Program-made: the position numbers and the translations under genes
Notes under the pieces: generated by a model
The model's input: only the letters and a program-made list of their open reading frames with translations
What the model was told of the DNA's origin: nothing
Databases searched by the model: none
Assembly (NCBI RefSeq): GCF_016482785.1
Contig: NZ_JAEMXM010000028.1
Location: 1 to 61,808 of the forward strand
Length of the DNA stretch: 61,808 nucleotides
Direction of reading: 5' to 3'
Origin: Paenibacillus alkalitolerans
GTDB taxonomy: Bacteria; Bacillota; Bacilli; Paenibacillales; YIM-B00363
Shown: piece after piece, positions 50,996 through 60,694 of the stretch
Position numbering within the stretch: the stretch's first letter is position 1
Layout: each line of letters begins with the position of its first letter

Positions 50996-51073
50996 CATTA
51001 AATACTTATTTTTTCTTAATGTATGTAATTCCGTTGGAAATGTATGGACCATCACCTATCTTAAGCATCTGTT

Positions 51074-51430
51074 TTATTCTTGAGGCGCTTTCTGTGTTCT
51101 TCCGCTTCGAATTAACCATCTATGTTGAACGATTTCCGTCAGCGTCAACAGAATTGCCGTCAAAATTGCCCCAAAGAAGGTGACATTCGCCGCCTGGAAC
51201 AGAGATACAAAGTAAACAATTAGTGTAGCAGCAATAAAATCCATTGCGGTGCTTAGCCAAAACGTACCTTCTTTTAACAAAAAGACTTCCATCATGTGGG
51301 CGGCGACAGCGAGCACTAAGCCAACAATAATGGGTTGATACAGCGCGGTATAATTAACATTCGGAAACAAATAAGAAGCAAGAATTACCGTCAACGGGCA
51401 CACGATCAATTTCACAAACAAACCGGCCAT
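51074..51430 (-). CDS. DUF2512 four-helix membrane protein
   Basis: 118 residues from ATG 51430 (AAAGGAGGAGTCTTC). Four helices, with FVKLIVCPLTVILASYLFPN, QPIIVGLVLAVAAHMMEVFL, LSTAMDFIAATLIVYFVSLF and FFGAILTAILLTLTEIVQHR, the DUF2512 pattern. Function unknown; frequent in Bacillales. Confidence 0.85.
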   Translation of the reverse strand: MAGLFVKLIVCPLTVILASYLFPNVNYTALYQPIIVGLVLAVAAHMMEVFLLKEGTFWLSTAMDFIAATLIVYFVSLFQAANVTFFGAILTAILLTLTEIVQHRWLIRSGRTQKAPQE

Positions 51431-51463
51431 GAAGACTCCTCCTTTTTTTATAATTTTCACCAA

Positions 51464-51755
51464 AAGGATCTGTCTCTATGCACATCGGTTAGTCCGTATG
51501 AAACATCCGCCCGCGCTATACAACCATATTATTCGTTTGCGCCTGTCACCCTTTCGGCATAATCCCTTCTCATTTCTCCGGTGAAATCACTGACTAATGG
51601 GCGATTTCGACATGTTTATGACGCAGCCGCCGGCAAGCCGGTACGTGAGTTCTATGATACGGGAATTGTGGAGATATTGTCGGAGGAGTACGAACACCTT
51701 CATTAAATGAACAGCGGAAGACTATGGCGCGAAAATAAGGTCCTAGTCCACCGCT
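51464..51755. other. gap with a GACTAAT repeat and a short coding scrap
   Basis: ctgactaatgggcgatttcg near 51591 matches the repeat at 14939. Directly after it a plus-strand frame reads FRHVYDAAAGKPVREFYDTG then IVEILSEEYEHLH and stop (to 51706). It looks like the C-terminus of a lost gene. No intact gene. Confidence 0.45.
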
Positions 51756-52139
51756 TTATTCAACTACTGCTGGTATTTTGTATAAAACATAATCCCCAGT
51801 CCACATCTTCCCCGTTACAATAATCCGTTCGTTATTTTTATTTTTGAAAAATAACCCAGCACCATCATATGACTCATACACTAATCCTCGATCTTCCATT
51901 GCCTTTATGACATTGTTTCTTCCTTCTTGCTGATTCCCTCTAAAACCCAACCAATAAAAACCATCAACCTTAGCTAATTCAACTAGTTCATTGTTACTAC
52001 TACCCAATTTTTTAACAACTTCTTTCTTCGATACCCCTTCAAAAGGAAGCGTCGGGTAATAAGCTTTATTAGAGTAAAACCAAAAACTTAATAAGATAAA
52101 TGCTACCAACACAGAGACAAAGATAACTATTGTTTTCAC
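51756..52139 (-). CDS. uncharacterised protein with one membrane anchor
   Basis: 127 residues. N-terminal helix (TIVIFVSVLVAFILLSFWFY) then an outside domain with PTLPFEGVSKKEVVKKLGSS, FYWLGFRGNQQEGRNNVIKA and GKMWTGDYVLYKIPAVVE. AAGGGAGTCCAATACGCC precedes the ATG. No family recognised. AT-rich compared with its neighbours. Confidence 0.7.
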   Translation of the reverse strand: MKTIVIFVSVLVAFILLSFWFYSNKAYYPTLPFEGVSKKEVVKKLGSSNNELVELAKVDGFYWLGFRGNQQEGRNNVIKAMEDRGLVYESYDGAGLFFKNKNNERIIVTGKMWTGDYVLYKIPAVVE

Positions 52140-52331
52140 GGCGTATTGGACTCCCTTTTTATTCAGAGTGGCGGCTTAACTAATTGACAGTTCCTTACTT
52201 TCCGTATGCCTGAATTGACTCAATAGTCGCAAAAATTCGCGTGTAAACATCCTCAATATTCGAGGCATTAATCGGGCTGAATACCCCGCCTGATTACTCG
52301 CAAATAACGCCGCCGCTTACATGCGGCTGTG

Positions 52332-53681
52332 TCAAGATGGGGACCTTACTTCCTGCCTCACTTCTTCGATGATCTCCCGAACTCCCTCCTCAATTTGCTC
52401 CGGCTGCGCCCGTGAGATGCTGATCCGCAAAAACTTCTCCCGTTCCATATAATCCGATAGATAAAATCGCTTACCGGAGACGACTAAGATATCCTTTGCC
52501 GCAAGCCGCTCTACTAAGCGTTCAAGATTGACCGTCTTCGGCAGCTTGAACTGAACGTACACACCGGAGAGGACATCCGAGGTTTTGAGCAATCCTGCAT
52601 CGTTATGCCGCCGCACCGCCTCGTTAAGAGCGCGAATCCGCGCCGCATATTGGCTGCATATTTTCCGTTTGTGCCGCTCGTACATGCCGTTTTTGATATA
52701 CACTTCGAGCGCCGCTTGGGACAGCTGCGAGGTGTCTGCGTATCTTTTGTATTCGCAGAAGGTCTCCAGAAGTTTTTCCGGCAAAACGACAGCGCCGAGC
52801 CTGAGTCCCGGAAAAATGATTTTCGAGAAGCTTTTCAAATAAACTACGTGCGATGTACCGTTATAGGAGTAAATCGGATCGATGCCCGGTTCTTCGCCTA
52901 AATCGGCCATATAATCGTCCTCTACGACGTACACATCATATTTGCTCGCCAAACGGGCGATCGTTTTCCTCTCGTCCGAGCTGTACGAGGTGCCGAGCGG
53001 GCTGTGGTGCCTAGACATGGTGTAGAAAAACTTGATTCCGCCATGTCTGAATTTTTCCTCCAATTCCCATAAATCAATTCCATCCGTCGTACGGGCGATT
53101 CCGCATATCGGAATGCCCTCCGCCTCAAGAAACCGCAAATAAATATCGTAACTCGGCTGTTCGACCAGAATGACCGACTTTCCGTTTGGAAACGACATTT
53201 TCGCCAATATTTCGAGCGCCTGATTGGCACCCGACGTTACGATGATCCGTTCCGCTTTGGCAAACACTTGATCCCCTGCCAAATGGGAAACGAGTGTATG
53301 ACGAAGCGTTTCCAGTCCTTTCGAATCGCCGCAGGTGAATAGGTCGCATTTGTAAGTGTCTAAAGCCTTGTTCAAGCAGTGTTGAAAATCCAGATACGGA
53401 AACACGCTCGGATCCGGCGACGAAGAAGCAAAATCTATCGTCTTGCTCTCCGTTGCTCTTGTCTGGTTCCCCGGCTTGTCCACCACGTAATAGCCGCTTT
53501 GAGCAATCGAGTAAATGGCGTGGCGTTTCTCCAATTCCTCATATGCCCGTGTTATAGTACTGACGCTGCAGTCGTAATGCTTAGCGGCATTGCGGAGGGA
53601 AGGCAGCTTTTGACCCGAAACGAATTGCCCTTCTTTGATTTTTTGCTCCATATCAGAGAGAATATCCAAATATTTTTTCAT
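52332..53681 (-). CDS. MocR-type GntR/aminotransferase regulator
   Basis: 449 residues. N-terminal GntR winged helix (SGQKLPSLRNAAKHYDCSVS; TRAYEELEKRHAIYSIAQSG), linker, then a fold-I aminotransferase domain with IIVTSGANQALEILAKM, VVEDDYMADLGE and the PLP-lysine in VVYLKSFSKIIFPGLRLGAV. Such proteins often control PLP or amine/amino-acid genes next door. The divergent nitroreductase at 53904 may be its target (inference). Confidence 0.93.
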   Translation of the reverse strand: MKKYLDILSDMEQKIKEGQFVSGQKLPSLRNAAKHYDCSVSTITRAYEELEKRHAIYSIAQSGYYVVDKPGNQTRATESKTIDFASSSPDPSVFPYLDFQHCLNKALDTYKCDLFTCGDSKGLETLRHTLVSHLAGDQVFAKAERIIVTSGANQALEILAKMSFPNGKSVILVEQPSYDIYLRFLEAEGIPICGIARTTDGIDLWELEEKFRHGGIKFFYTMSRHHSPLGTSYSSDERKTIARLASKYDVYVVEDDYMADLGEEPGIDPIYSYNGTSHVVYLKSFSKIIFPGLRLGAVVLPEKLLETFCEYKRYADTSQLSQAALEVYIKNGMYERHKRKICSQYAARIRALNEAVRRHNDAGLLKTSDVLSGVYVQFKLPKTVNLERLVERLAAKDILVVSGKRFYLSDYMEREKFLRISISRAQPEQIEEGVREIIEEVRQEVRSPS

Positions 53682-53903
53682 TCCGCTCCCCTCGCTTTCT
53701 TAGCCTATTATATTTTACTCGTGCAACTGTTACGATACACTTTGGAGAAAATGCTATTGTTCCAAGTCGCAGATTGGCATAACATACAAGCAACGGATTC
53801 TAGTTCGCGAACATGATCCCGGTTTTTGGAAGATTGGAAGTTCCGTCATACAACCAAAAGGTCAGAATTTCGCTTATGATACATTCAAAGGAGTCGATCG
53901 AAA

Positions 53904-54575
53904 TTGTCTTCAGCTGTTCAAACCGATTTTCTCACCATATTCCGTGAACGTCATTCCGTCAGATATTTTGATGCAACGTACAAACTCAATGAACAAGAAA
54001 TCATAGAGCTTTTGGAAATCGCGGGCAGCGCCCCGTCTTCATGGAATCTTCAGCATTGGAAGTTCGTCGCCTTTACCGTGGCAGCAGCGAAGGAAAAACT
54101 GCTTCCTATCGCGAATGGCCAAAAACAAGTCGTCGACGCTTCCGTTACCGTCGCCATACTCGGGGACTTGGAAGCCAATCGGAATGCCGAAGCCGTGTAC
54201 GGGCCCGTCATCCGGGCCGGACTCGAAGATGCTTATGCAGGCTATTCTTCCCATCAAGTCCTGTTCGCTCAAATCGAAGAGGCTTATACGGTAAGCGAAT
54301 CTTCCTCCTATCGGCGCGATGAAGCGATTCGCAACGCATCGCTGGCCGCTATGCAACTTATGCTCGCCGCGAAAGCGCATGGTCTCGACTCGGGTCCGAT
54401 GGTGGGTTTCGACGCCGACGCCTTCGTCAAAGCGTTCAATGTTCCGCCGCGTTATGTTCCGGTCCTGCTCGTAGCCATTGGCAAGGAGGCTAAACCTGCT
54501 CGGCCTACCTCCCGCTTCCCGGTGGAGCAGACCATCATCTGGAACGGGTTTAACCCCGATAACATAATTACCTGA
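53904..54575 (+). CDS. nitroreductase-family FMN protein
   Basis: 223 residues from a TTG at 53904 (AAAGGAGTCGATCG). Nitroreductase fold: FRERHSVRYFDATYKLNEQE, EIAGSAPSSWNLQHWKFVAF, NASLAAMQLMLAAKAHGLDS and GKEAKPARPTSRFPVEQTI. An NADPH-dependent reductase of quinones or nitro compounds. It lies 222 bp from the divergent MocR gene. Confidence 0.9.
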   Translation: MSSAVQTDFLTIFRERHSVRYFDATYKLNEQEIIELLEIAGSAPSSWNLQHWKFVAFTVAAAKEKLLPIANGQKQVVDASVTVAILGDLEANRNAEAVYGPVIRAGLEDAYAGYSSHQVLFAQIEEAYTVSESSSYRRDEAIRNASLAAMQLMLAAKAHGLDSGPMVGFDADAFVKAFNVPPRYVPVLLVAIGKEAKPARPTSRFPVEQTIIWNGFNPDNIIT

Positions 54576-54605
54576 ACTTAACAATTGAGGTGCCGTTTCT
54601 CCATG

Positions 54606-55388
54606 TCAGTCTTTTCGACGGGCGACATGGAGAACAGCGCCCCAGTGGCGGCGAACCGACTTTTCTGGACGTCTATTAAGACGAATTCGGATCTCGTTAT
54701 AGAGCTTGTCGCGTTTCCATTCCTCCATAAGTATGTGTCCGGAGAAGGTTTCGAGGAGTTTAATGTACTCATCAACATGATAAATGCGCTCCCAATCGAA
54801 GTGTCGTATGTGAACGACCTCAAACAGGCCGCTTTTCTCAATCTCATCTGTTTGCTCGTGCAGTTCATTTCCCGATTTACCCTCGCCGATCTCATTGTAA
54901 ACGGTTTGAATTTCATGGAAGAATGGGTCTCCATCGTCTGGTAAAACGTGACCTGCGTTCCAAAATGCCAGGTGTCCGCCGGGACGAAGGACTTGCCATG
55001 CCTTGATATACCGAACTTCAGGATCGACCCAGTTCCAAGCAGTTGCAGCGAATACCAAATCAAACCCTTTCTCCGCCTCAGGTTGCCAGTCCTCGAAACT
55101 CCCCGTGATAATGTCAACGTCCATGCCGACAAGGTTTTGACGGGCAACTGCAGCAAGCTCAGCGCCAAGTTCCACGCACGTGATCATAAATCCACGCTTG
55201 GCTAACGGGAGAGTAGCCTTTCCTGTAGCACAGCTGACTTCCAACAAACGATCACCAGGATTCAAATTGGCCGCATGGATTACATCATCGAACAATTCTT
55301 CCGGGTAATCCGGACGCGCCTGCTGATAAAAGTTCGCGGCTTGTTCAAATGACTTGCGCAATTTTTTATAATCGTTCTTCGAGTTCAT
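54606..55388 (-). CDS. class I SAM-dependent methyltransferase
   Basis: 260 residues. Motif I GDRLLEVSCATGKATLPLAK (near 52), motif II VDIITGSFEDWQPE (near 95), motif III YIKAWQVLRPGGHLAFW (near 130). The substrate is unknown. It is close to the YdaC/YcgJ-type methyltransferases. It lies convergent to the nitroreductase. Confidence 0.9.
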   Translation of the reverse strand: MNSKNDYKKLRKSFEQAANFYQQARPDYPEELFDDVIHAANLNPGDRLLEVSCATGKATLPLAKRGFMITCVELGAELAAVARQNLVGMDVDIITGSFEDWQPEAEKGFDLVFAATAWNWVDPEVRYIKAWQVLRPGGHLAFWNAGHVLPDDGDPFFHEIQTVYNEIGEGKSGNELHEQTDEIEKSGLFEVVHIRHFDWERIYHVDEYIKLLETFSGHILMEEWKRDKLYNEIRIRLNRRPEKSVRRHWGAVLHVARRKD

Positions 55389-55435
55389 AATTTTCCCCCT
55401 TTATAGGTTACTCAACTCCCTGCCCGTTACGAAAC

Positions 55436-55466
55436 GAGGCTGCCGAATGTCCTCTGCGGCAGCCTC
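55436..55466 (-). terminator. hairpin between the methyltransferase and the upstream gene
   Basis: GAGGCTGCCG/CGGCAGCCTC with an 11-base loop. The following T-run is weak. Confidence 0.6.
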
Positions 55467-55545
55467 GTGTTTATGTTATCGTGCTCTTTATCCCTTTAGC
55501 CAAATATCCTTACTCGGCACAGCACCTTTGGGGTTGGAAAATTCG

Positions 55546-55884
55546 TTATCGCTTGGCATATTCCATGTTCGCTGTCTCCAACATGGATTTCCAATTCGAG
55601 AAATCGGTTTTCCTATCTACATGTCGATCAAATAGTTCGTCAGGAATGTTACCGACATCTTCAATGGTCTTGACTTGAAAGTTTCCGTTCTCAACAAACT
55701 CCTCGAAACTCTTGAAACTGGAATGCTTAATCATAAACGACTCATTGAACAATTCTTGAATATTGATATGATTCGGTTTCTCATGAATTGTTTTCTGGCC
55801 TTGTAAGTCCTTTAGCAGTTCGTCGAATGATATTGGTTTATGTTTACTCAAATAAACACCCCTCAAAATATAGTTTTTTCTCAT
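55546..55884 (-). CDS. uncharacterised small protein
   Basis: 112 residues by the longest reading; a TTG inside, at LSKHKPISFDELLKDLQGQ, may be the real start. Helical and charged: NHINIQELFNESFMIKHSSF, ENGNFQVKTIEDVGNIPDEL, TDFSNWKSMLETANMEYAKR. The layout resembles small toxin-antitoxin or phage-linked proteins, but I cannot name a family. Confidence 0.6.
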   Translation of the reverse strand: MRKNYILRGVYLSKHKPISFDELLKDLQGQKTIHEKPNHINIQELFNESFMIKHSSFKSFEEFVENGNFQVKTIEDVGNIPDELFDRHVDRKTDFSNWKSMLETANMEYAKR

Positions 55885-56166
55885 TATACACTATAACGTT
55901 ATCCATCTATGCATAATTCATCTTCCTGTCTAACCAACATCGCGACGCCTTTCACTTTCAATTTTACTACCCTCATTTGGCTGTTTATACATGAAAATTA
56001 CTCCATTAAACTGTTACCTCGAAATTATCCTAAGTTTAACACAAAACCATGATGCTTTTTTTGGCCGAAAGAAGCCGATGTTTTGTCAGTCACCTTGAAA
56101 TTGGATTATTTCGATCATAGTATGATAAAATATATATTAGTAAGAAAAAAGAAAGGATGGTGCGAC

Positions 56167-56418
56167 ATGGATTATGTAACGAAAATGGAGAGCGAAATTC
56201 GTTCCAAGTATCAAATTACAATTCCGGAAGAAATACGTACGAAAGCAAAATTGTCCGTTGGAGATAAATTATTATGGCAGTATGACGAAGTTCGGAATGA
56301 GATCATCGTGATGCCAAAACCGAAATCATTCTCCGACAAGCTGTGGGGACTTGGAAAAGAAATATGGGTGGATGAACCAAGTGATGACTATGTTCGAAAG
56401 GAGAGAGACAATTGGTGA
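56167..56418 (+). CDS. AbrB/MazE-type antitoxin
   Basis: 83 residues from ATG 56167 (AAAGAAAGGATGGTGCGAC). An AbrB/SpoVT swapped-hairpin barrel: SKYQITIPEEIRTKAKLSVG, DKLLWQYDEVRNEIIVMPKP. The C-terminal tail (DEPSDDYVRKERDNW) would wrap the toxin. Directly followed by the PIN toxin. Confidence 0.85.
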   Translation: MDYVTKMESEIRSKYQITIPEEIRTKAKLSVGDKLLWQYDEVRNEIIVMPKPKSFSDKLWGLGKEIWVDEPSDDYVRKERDNW

Positions 56419-56852
56419 ATGCCTCCTCCCTCTCCTCATTTAAGAAGGTCGCGTTAGACACGAACATATTCATTTATGTATTTGAGCAGCATCCTGAATT
56501 CGGTGAGAAAGCAAAAAGGCTGCTTGAGCAAATTGAAGAAGGAACCTACTCAGCCATTGCCTCGACCATTTCTTTGACGGAGATCCTTGTGAAACCGATT
56601 CGGGATGGGAACCTCGCTTTAGAAAAGCAGTACAAGCTGCTGTTCACCCACTTTCCTAACCTATCGGTTGTCTCCGTTGATACTATTGTCGCTGAACGAG
56701 CCGCCTTTCTGCGAGGAAAATACGGAATGAAAACACCGGATGCGCTTGTGATTTCTTGCGCCATCATTGCACAAGCCGATGTGTTTGTTACGAATGATGT
56801 TCGACTGGAACAAGTGGAGGAAATACCCTGCAAAAGCCTGGCTCAATTATAA
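56415..56852 (+). CDS. PIN-domain ribonuclease toxin (VapC-like)
   Basis: 145 residues from a GTG overlapping the antitoxin stop (TTG at 56412 also possible). PIN acids: VALDTNIFIYVFEQH (first Asp), SLTEILVKP (Glu), KTPDALVISCAI (Asp) and VFVTNDVR (Asp). A type II toxin-antitoxin pair with the gene before it. Confidence 0.87.
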   Translation: MNASSLSSFKKVALDTNIFIYVFEQHPEFGEKAKRLLEQIEEGTYSAIASTISLTEILVKPIRDGNLALEKQYKLLFTHFPNLSVVSVDTIVAERAAFLRGKYGMKTPDALVISCAIIAQADVFVTNDVRLEQVEEIPCKSLAQL

Positions 56853-56934
56853 ATATAAATCGAATAAGGGGCTAGATGCTCGTACCCCATCTGCTCAACC
56901 TCAATATGTAAAGTAAAGTTCAACTGTACGGTAG

Positions 56935-57065
56935 ACTCAAAATGTAAAGTTGAAGAATTTCCTGCATCAAAAAACATAGCAAAAAAACAGCTCCGGGAGC
57001 CGCTTTTCAGCTTCCGGAGCACTTGGTGCGAATTTTACATTTTGCTCATTTTGTAAAGTTGATTC
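56935..57065. mobile_element. short element bounded by TGTAAAGTTGA repeats, possible IS21-like remnant
   Basis: aatgtaaagttgaag (near 56940) and tttgtaaagttgatt (near 57049) flank about 100 bp that contains a strong hairpin (GCTCCGGGAGC...GCTTCCGGAGC, 56991-57021) and tttacattttg. TGTAAAGTTGA-type ends are known from IS21-family elements; no transposase gene remains. Confidence 0.4.
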
Positions 57066-57334
57066 TCGTTTTGAGCAATTTATAACCGCCTAGTCAAAGG
57101 CGAGCCAAATCCTTAGCGTCCCAACAATGTCCTGTTGTACGTAAGCTATATTGAAATAATTTCGATTTCCAGTCCATAATTGTTTATCCTGCACTTCTGT
57201 ATAGAATCCTTCCTTTTATGTCTTCTCTCTCTTGAAATATCCTCAGTTAATTGAACTAAACTGCTCGTTTACGGAGCGAAAAAAGAGCTGCCGACGAGCA
57301 ACCGCAATTGTGTCTTTGTTATCCATTAGCAAGA

Positions 57335-57540
57335 ATCACTTTTTAGTAATTACATAAGCAATGAGAAAAGAAATTTGGAGAGAAATCACCAAACAGATAA
57401 TAAAAATATCTGATTCAGCGCCAGCGGAATTTCCCAATTCGCTAAGAAGAGCGAAAGCTAAGAAAGTTTACCACTATACCCAAAAAAGTCCCGAATACTT
57501 TAAGTAACCTTGCATTCCTTACACTATTACGCGTTAACAT
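57335..57540 (-). pseudogene. small two-helix membrane protein with a frameshift
   Basis: From ATG 57540 (GGGAGGAGCTTTG) it reads MLTRNSVRNARLLKVFGTFL, GIVVNFL; a frame change near 57462 continues AFALLSELGNSAGAESDIFI and ICLVISLQISFLIAYVITKK. Together about 66 residues with two membrane helices. No family recognised. It lies directly upstream of the ABC permease. Confidence 0.55.
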
Positions 57541-57636
57541 CAAAGCTCCTCCCAGACTCTATGACAATCATCTTCAATCAACATGCTGCCTGCTATTTTT
57601 TACTATAACCGTTACTCACATAAAGCCCTTGTTCAC

Positions 57637-58905
57637 TCACACGTCATACGCCCGCATCGCTTTGCGCAGCTCACGAAACGATGGGCGCTTTCCGTACAGC
57701 AGCACGCCGGTGCGGTATATTTTCGCCGCCAGCCAGCCGAGCGCCAAGACGGAGCTTATCAATATCGCGAGTGACAAGGCGATTTCCCACGGCGCGGGGG
57801 AACTCATTCCGATGCGCAGGAACATTAACAGAGGCGAGAAGAACGGAATGAACGACATCGCCACGACGAACGGAGCGTTCGGATTCGACAAACCGTACAT
57901 GGCAATCATGAACGCCGCGATAATAAGCATGGTGACCGGCATAATGACCGGACCCACTTCTTCCGTACGGCTCACAAGCGAGCCAACTGCCGCGAACACT
58001 GTGGCATATATGAGATAGCCCAGCAAGAAAAACACCAAGAAATATATGAGCAGCATCGGGTCTATCTGGCTGAGATTCAAGTTTAACTCCTTAAGCATCT
58101 CATTGCCCGCCGCATTGGCGATATTGACCGTACCGACCGCGATGAACAGCACGATTTGCGTCAAACCGAGCAAGCAAATGCCGATAATTTTCCCGAACAT
58201 CTGAGTGAGCGGCGATACGCTTGAAACGAGCACTTCCATCACCCGCGAGCTTTTTTCCGCAGTAATTTCCGTCGCCACCAAATTTCCGTACCCGATAACC
58301 CCTACATACAACAAAAACAATAATGCGTATACGAGAACAAATGCCAATTCAATTTCCGACTCCGTCTTTCCTTCCGCCTTCGCGTCGGTTAATTGCACCG
58401 GCACGAGCTCGATTGGCGCAAACAGCGTGTCCGCCTGCTCGGGGGTAAGGCCGATTTCCTCTTTCGCCATCTCTTGTTTGACGGTACGGAGCGCCGTATC
58501 GAGTTCCCTCAACAAGCCGGAAGGCATGGAATCTTTCGACTTATACTGGAACGCTGGAAACGCCGCTTCGGATCCGCTTTCCGCTTCCACCGACAATAAA
58601 TATCCCTTCAATTGCCCGCTATCCACCATCGATTTCGCCGTTTGCTCATCACCGTTCAATGGTACGATTTCGATCGTCGGATCCGGTGACGAAGCGATAT
58701 GTTTTATTAGCGCCGGCGTCACGTCCGGTTGCGACGGAAATACGCCGACTTTCTGAGGGCCATCGGATGAGAATGCCGCGATCAACGACGGCAAATGAAT
58801 CATAACGGACAATATAAGCAAAAATATTAACGTCGTGATCAGGAACGATTTCTGCTTAATCCGGTTGCCGTATGTAAAACGAATGACCGTCCATAGCTTA
58901 CTCAT
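57637..58905 (-). CDS. ABC-2-type exporter permease (NatB-like)
   Basis: 422 residues from ATG 58905, which overlaps the ATPase stop. One N-terminal membrane helix (FLITTLIFLLILSVMIHLPS), a large outside domain (residues 45-180), then five helices, with VMEVLVSSVSPLTQMFGKII and GNLVATEITAEKSSR, the ABC-2/NatB signature. With NatA it probably exports Na+ or an unknown peptide or drug. Confidence 0.9.
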   Translation of the reverse strand: MSKLWTVIRFTYGNRIKQKSFLITTLIFLLILSVMIHLPSLIAAFSSDGPQKVGVFPSQPDVTPALIKHIASSPDPTIEIVPLNGDEQTAKSMVDSGQLKGYLLSVEAESGSEAAFPAFQYKSKDSMPSGLLRELDTALRTVKQEMAKEEIGLTPEQADTLFAPIELVPVQLTDAKAEGKTESEIELAFVLVYALLFLLYVGVIGYGNLVATEITAEKSSRVMEVLVSSVSPLTQMFGKIIGICLLGLTQIVLFIAVGTVNIANAAGNEMLKELNLNLSQIDPMLLIYFLVFFLLGYLIYATVFAAVGSLVSRTEEVGPVIMPVTMLIIAAFMIAMYGLSNPNAPFVVAMSFIPFFSPLLMFLRIGMSSPAPWEIALSLAILISSVLALGWLAAKIYRTGVLLYGKRPSFRELRKAMRAYDV

Positions 58906-59800
58906 GAGCGCCACCCACCGTTCGAATGAAAATATCGTTTAACGAAGGTTCCATAATTGCAAATCTGTTCACCGCGGACTGCTCCGCAGCTGCCAGAAGT
59001 ACGCGCTGAGCGGCAGTCTCTTCGCGGATCAAGATGTCGTAGCCGTTCTCCATTTTCTTTACTGCCGTTACGCCATCAACCGACTCCAACCCTTCGACCG
59101 GCGCTTCCGTCTCAAGCAGCACTCTCTCCCTTGGAAATCCACGCTTGATTTCGCGCAGGTTGCCTTGAAGCACGGCATTCGATCGATGCAAAATGCACAC
59201 ATGCTGGCACAATTCCTCAATATGCTCCATTCGATGGCTCGAAAATAAAATCGTAGTGCCGTTGTCACGAAGCTTCGTAATCGTCTCTTTCAACAATTCA
59301 ACGTTGACTGGGTCAAGTCCGCTGAATACTTCATCTAAAATAAGGTACTCGGGAGAATGAATGATCGCGGCTATAAATTGAATTTTTTGCTGGTTGCCTT
59401 TCGATAATTCTTCAACCTTTTTCCCGTAATATTCCGGCACTCCAAAGCGCTCCAACCATTCCTTCAAACGGCGATCCGCTTCTTTCCTGTTCAATCCGCG
59501 CAATTCGGCCAAGTACAGCAGTTGGTCGCACACTTTCACCTTCGGATACAGACCGCGTTCCTCCGGCAAATAACCGAAGCGGCTTTTCGCTTCTTTCGAG
59601 TACGGCTTTCCATTATATTCAATCGTGCCCTCGTCCGGGTGTATGAGCCCGAGCACCATCCTCATCGTCGTTGTTTTGCCGGCGCCGTTCGCTCCTATAA
59701 GACCGAAAATTTCCCCTTTAGCGACGGAAAAACCAATGCCGTTCACCGCCGTATGATCGCCAAATCGTTTCGTCACGCCCTCCAGCCTCAAGGCTCCCAT
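58898..59800 (-). CDS. ABC exporter ATPase (NatA-like)
   Basis: 300 residues from ATG 59800 (GGAAGGAGAGAGATTGT). Walker A GANGAGKTTTMRM, signature LSKGNQQKIQFIAAI, Walker B YLILDEVFSGLDPV and switch His in FSSHRMEH. C-terminal DUF4162-like part (RVLLETEAPVEGLESVDGVT). Overlaps the permease start. Confidence 0.93.
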   Translation of the reverse strand: MGALRLEGVTKRFGDHTAVNGIGFSVAKGEIFGLIGANGAGKTTTMRMVLGLIHPDEGTIEYNGKPYSKEAKSRFGYLPEERGLYPKVKVCDQLLYLAELRGLNRKEADRRLKEWLERFGVPEYYGKKVEELSKGNQQKIQFIAAIIHSPEYLILDEVFSGLDPVNVELLKETITKLRDNGTTILFSSHRMEHIEELCQHVCILHRSNAVLQGNLREIKRGFPRERVLLETEAPVEGLESVDGVTAVKKMENGYDILIREETAAQRVLLAAAEQSAVNRFAIMEPSLNDIFIRTVGGAHE

Positions 59801-59899
59801 ACAATCTCTCTCCTTCCACTCTTTGCCTCTGTTATTTCTGTGCCGGATGCTCCAATTCCTTCCTGTTGTTACGGCTGGAATATCGGAAAGTTTCATACG

Positions 59900-60583
59900 T
59901 TACATGATCCAGCGGTTGTCTAACCGGTATGCGATGATGCGCTGTTTTCCTTTCACCGGTTCGAAGACACCTTCTTTGACAAACCGCTGCAACCACTCCG
60001 ATGCGGTCTGTTTATTTACGCCGAAATCGGCTGCAACCAAAGCGGGTTTGATGATCCTGTCGTTGCGCATCGCCAAACGGATGATTCTGCTTTTACGGAT
60101 GGCCATTTATCGTTCTCTTTAAGCGCGATCGGACCGTCATTCAGATAATACCACCGGCCGAGTGCCTGCATAATTTGTCTTCGGCAAATGTGCGGTTTAT
60201 TAAACACCATGTTCGCCGAAAAACGCAGCAGATACCATCCGTTCAGCAGCATATCGTTCTGGCGTTCAAGATGATCGTCAAATTCCGCCGGAGAGATCTC
60301 TTTCGCATGCGTTGTATAGCCGTCCAATTCGACTTTCATCTTCTGCAGCCCGTCTACGAACCGAACATCGGCAAACCGGTCCCCTCCCTTGAAATCCTTG
60401 AACGGATACTACATTTGAAGGCCGCGGAAATTGTATTCGAAGGTCGGACCCCAAATGTTGTCCAGAAAAGCGATTTCCAAGTTGACAAGCTTCTTTCGCC
60501 AACTTCCTCTCTCCTTCGCTTCTTTCTCGAATTGCTCAACGAATCTTCGCTACCGCGGGATGCATCTTTGCTTCCTCCTCCAT
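59900..60583 (-). pseudogene. winged-helix plus endonuclease-like domain protein with three lesions
   Basis: From ATG 60583 it reads MEEEAKMHPAVAKI; a frame change near 60545 continues RFVEQFEKEAKERGSWRKK, NLEIAFLDNIWGPTFEYNFR; an in-frame TAG near 60412 follows GLQM; then YPFKDFKGGDRFADVRFVDG, LQKMKVELDGYTTHAKEI and HLERQNDMLLNGWYLLRFSA, a DUF559-like nuclease fold; a second frame change near 60110 continues SRIIRLAMRNDRIIKPALVA and ASEWLQRFVKEGVFEPVKGK, a small winged helix. The joined product would be about 225 residues. It is dead in this sequence. Confidence 0.75.
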
Positions 60584-60589
60584 GAAAAA

Positions 60590-60634
60590 AAGCACACCCT
60601 CTTCAACTCATTCGAGTCAAAAAGAAGTGTGCTT
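60590..60634 (-). terminator. terminator after ctaG
   Basis: AAGCACAC/GTGTGCTT ends a long hairpin that also contains ACTCGAATGAGT; seven T follow on the minus strand. Confidence 0.8.
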
Positions 60635-60694
60635 CACTTCGCATATTTTGTTTCAACGGACGGTTCAAGAAGCCGACACAAGCCAAGCAGCGGC

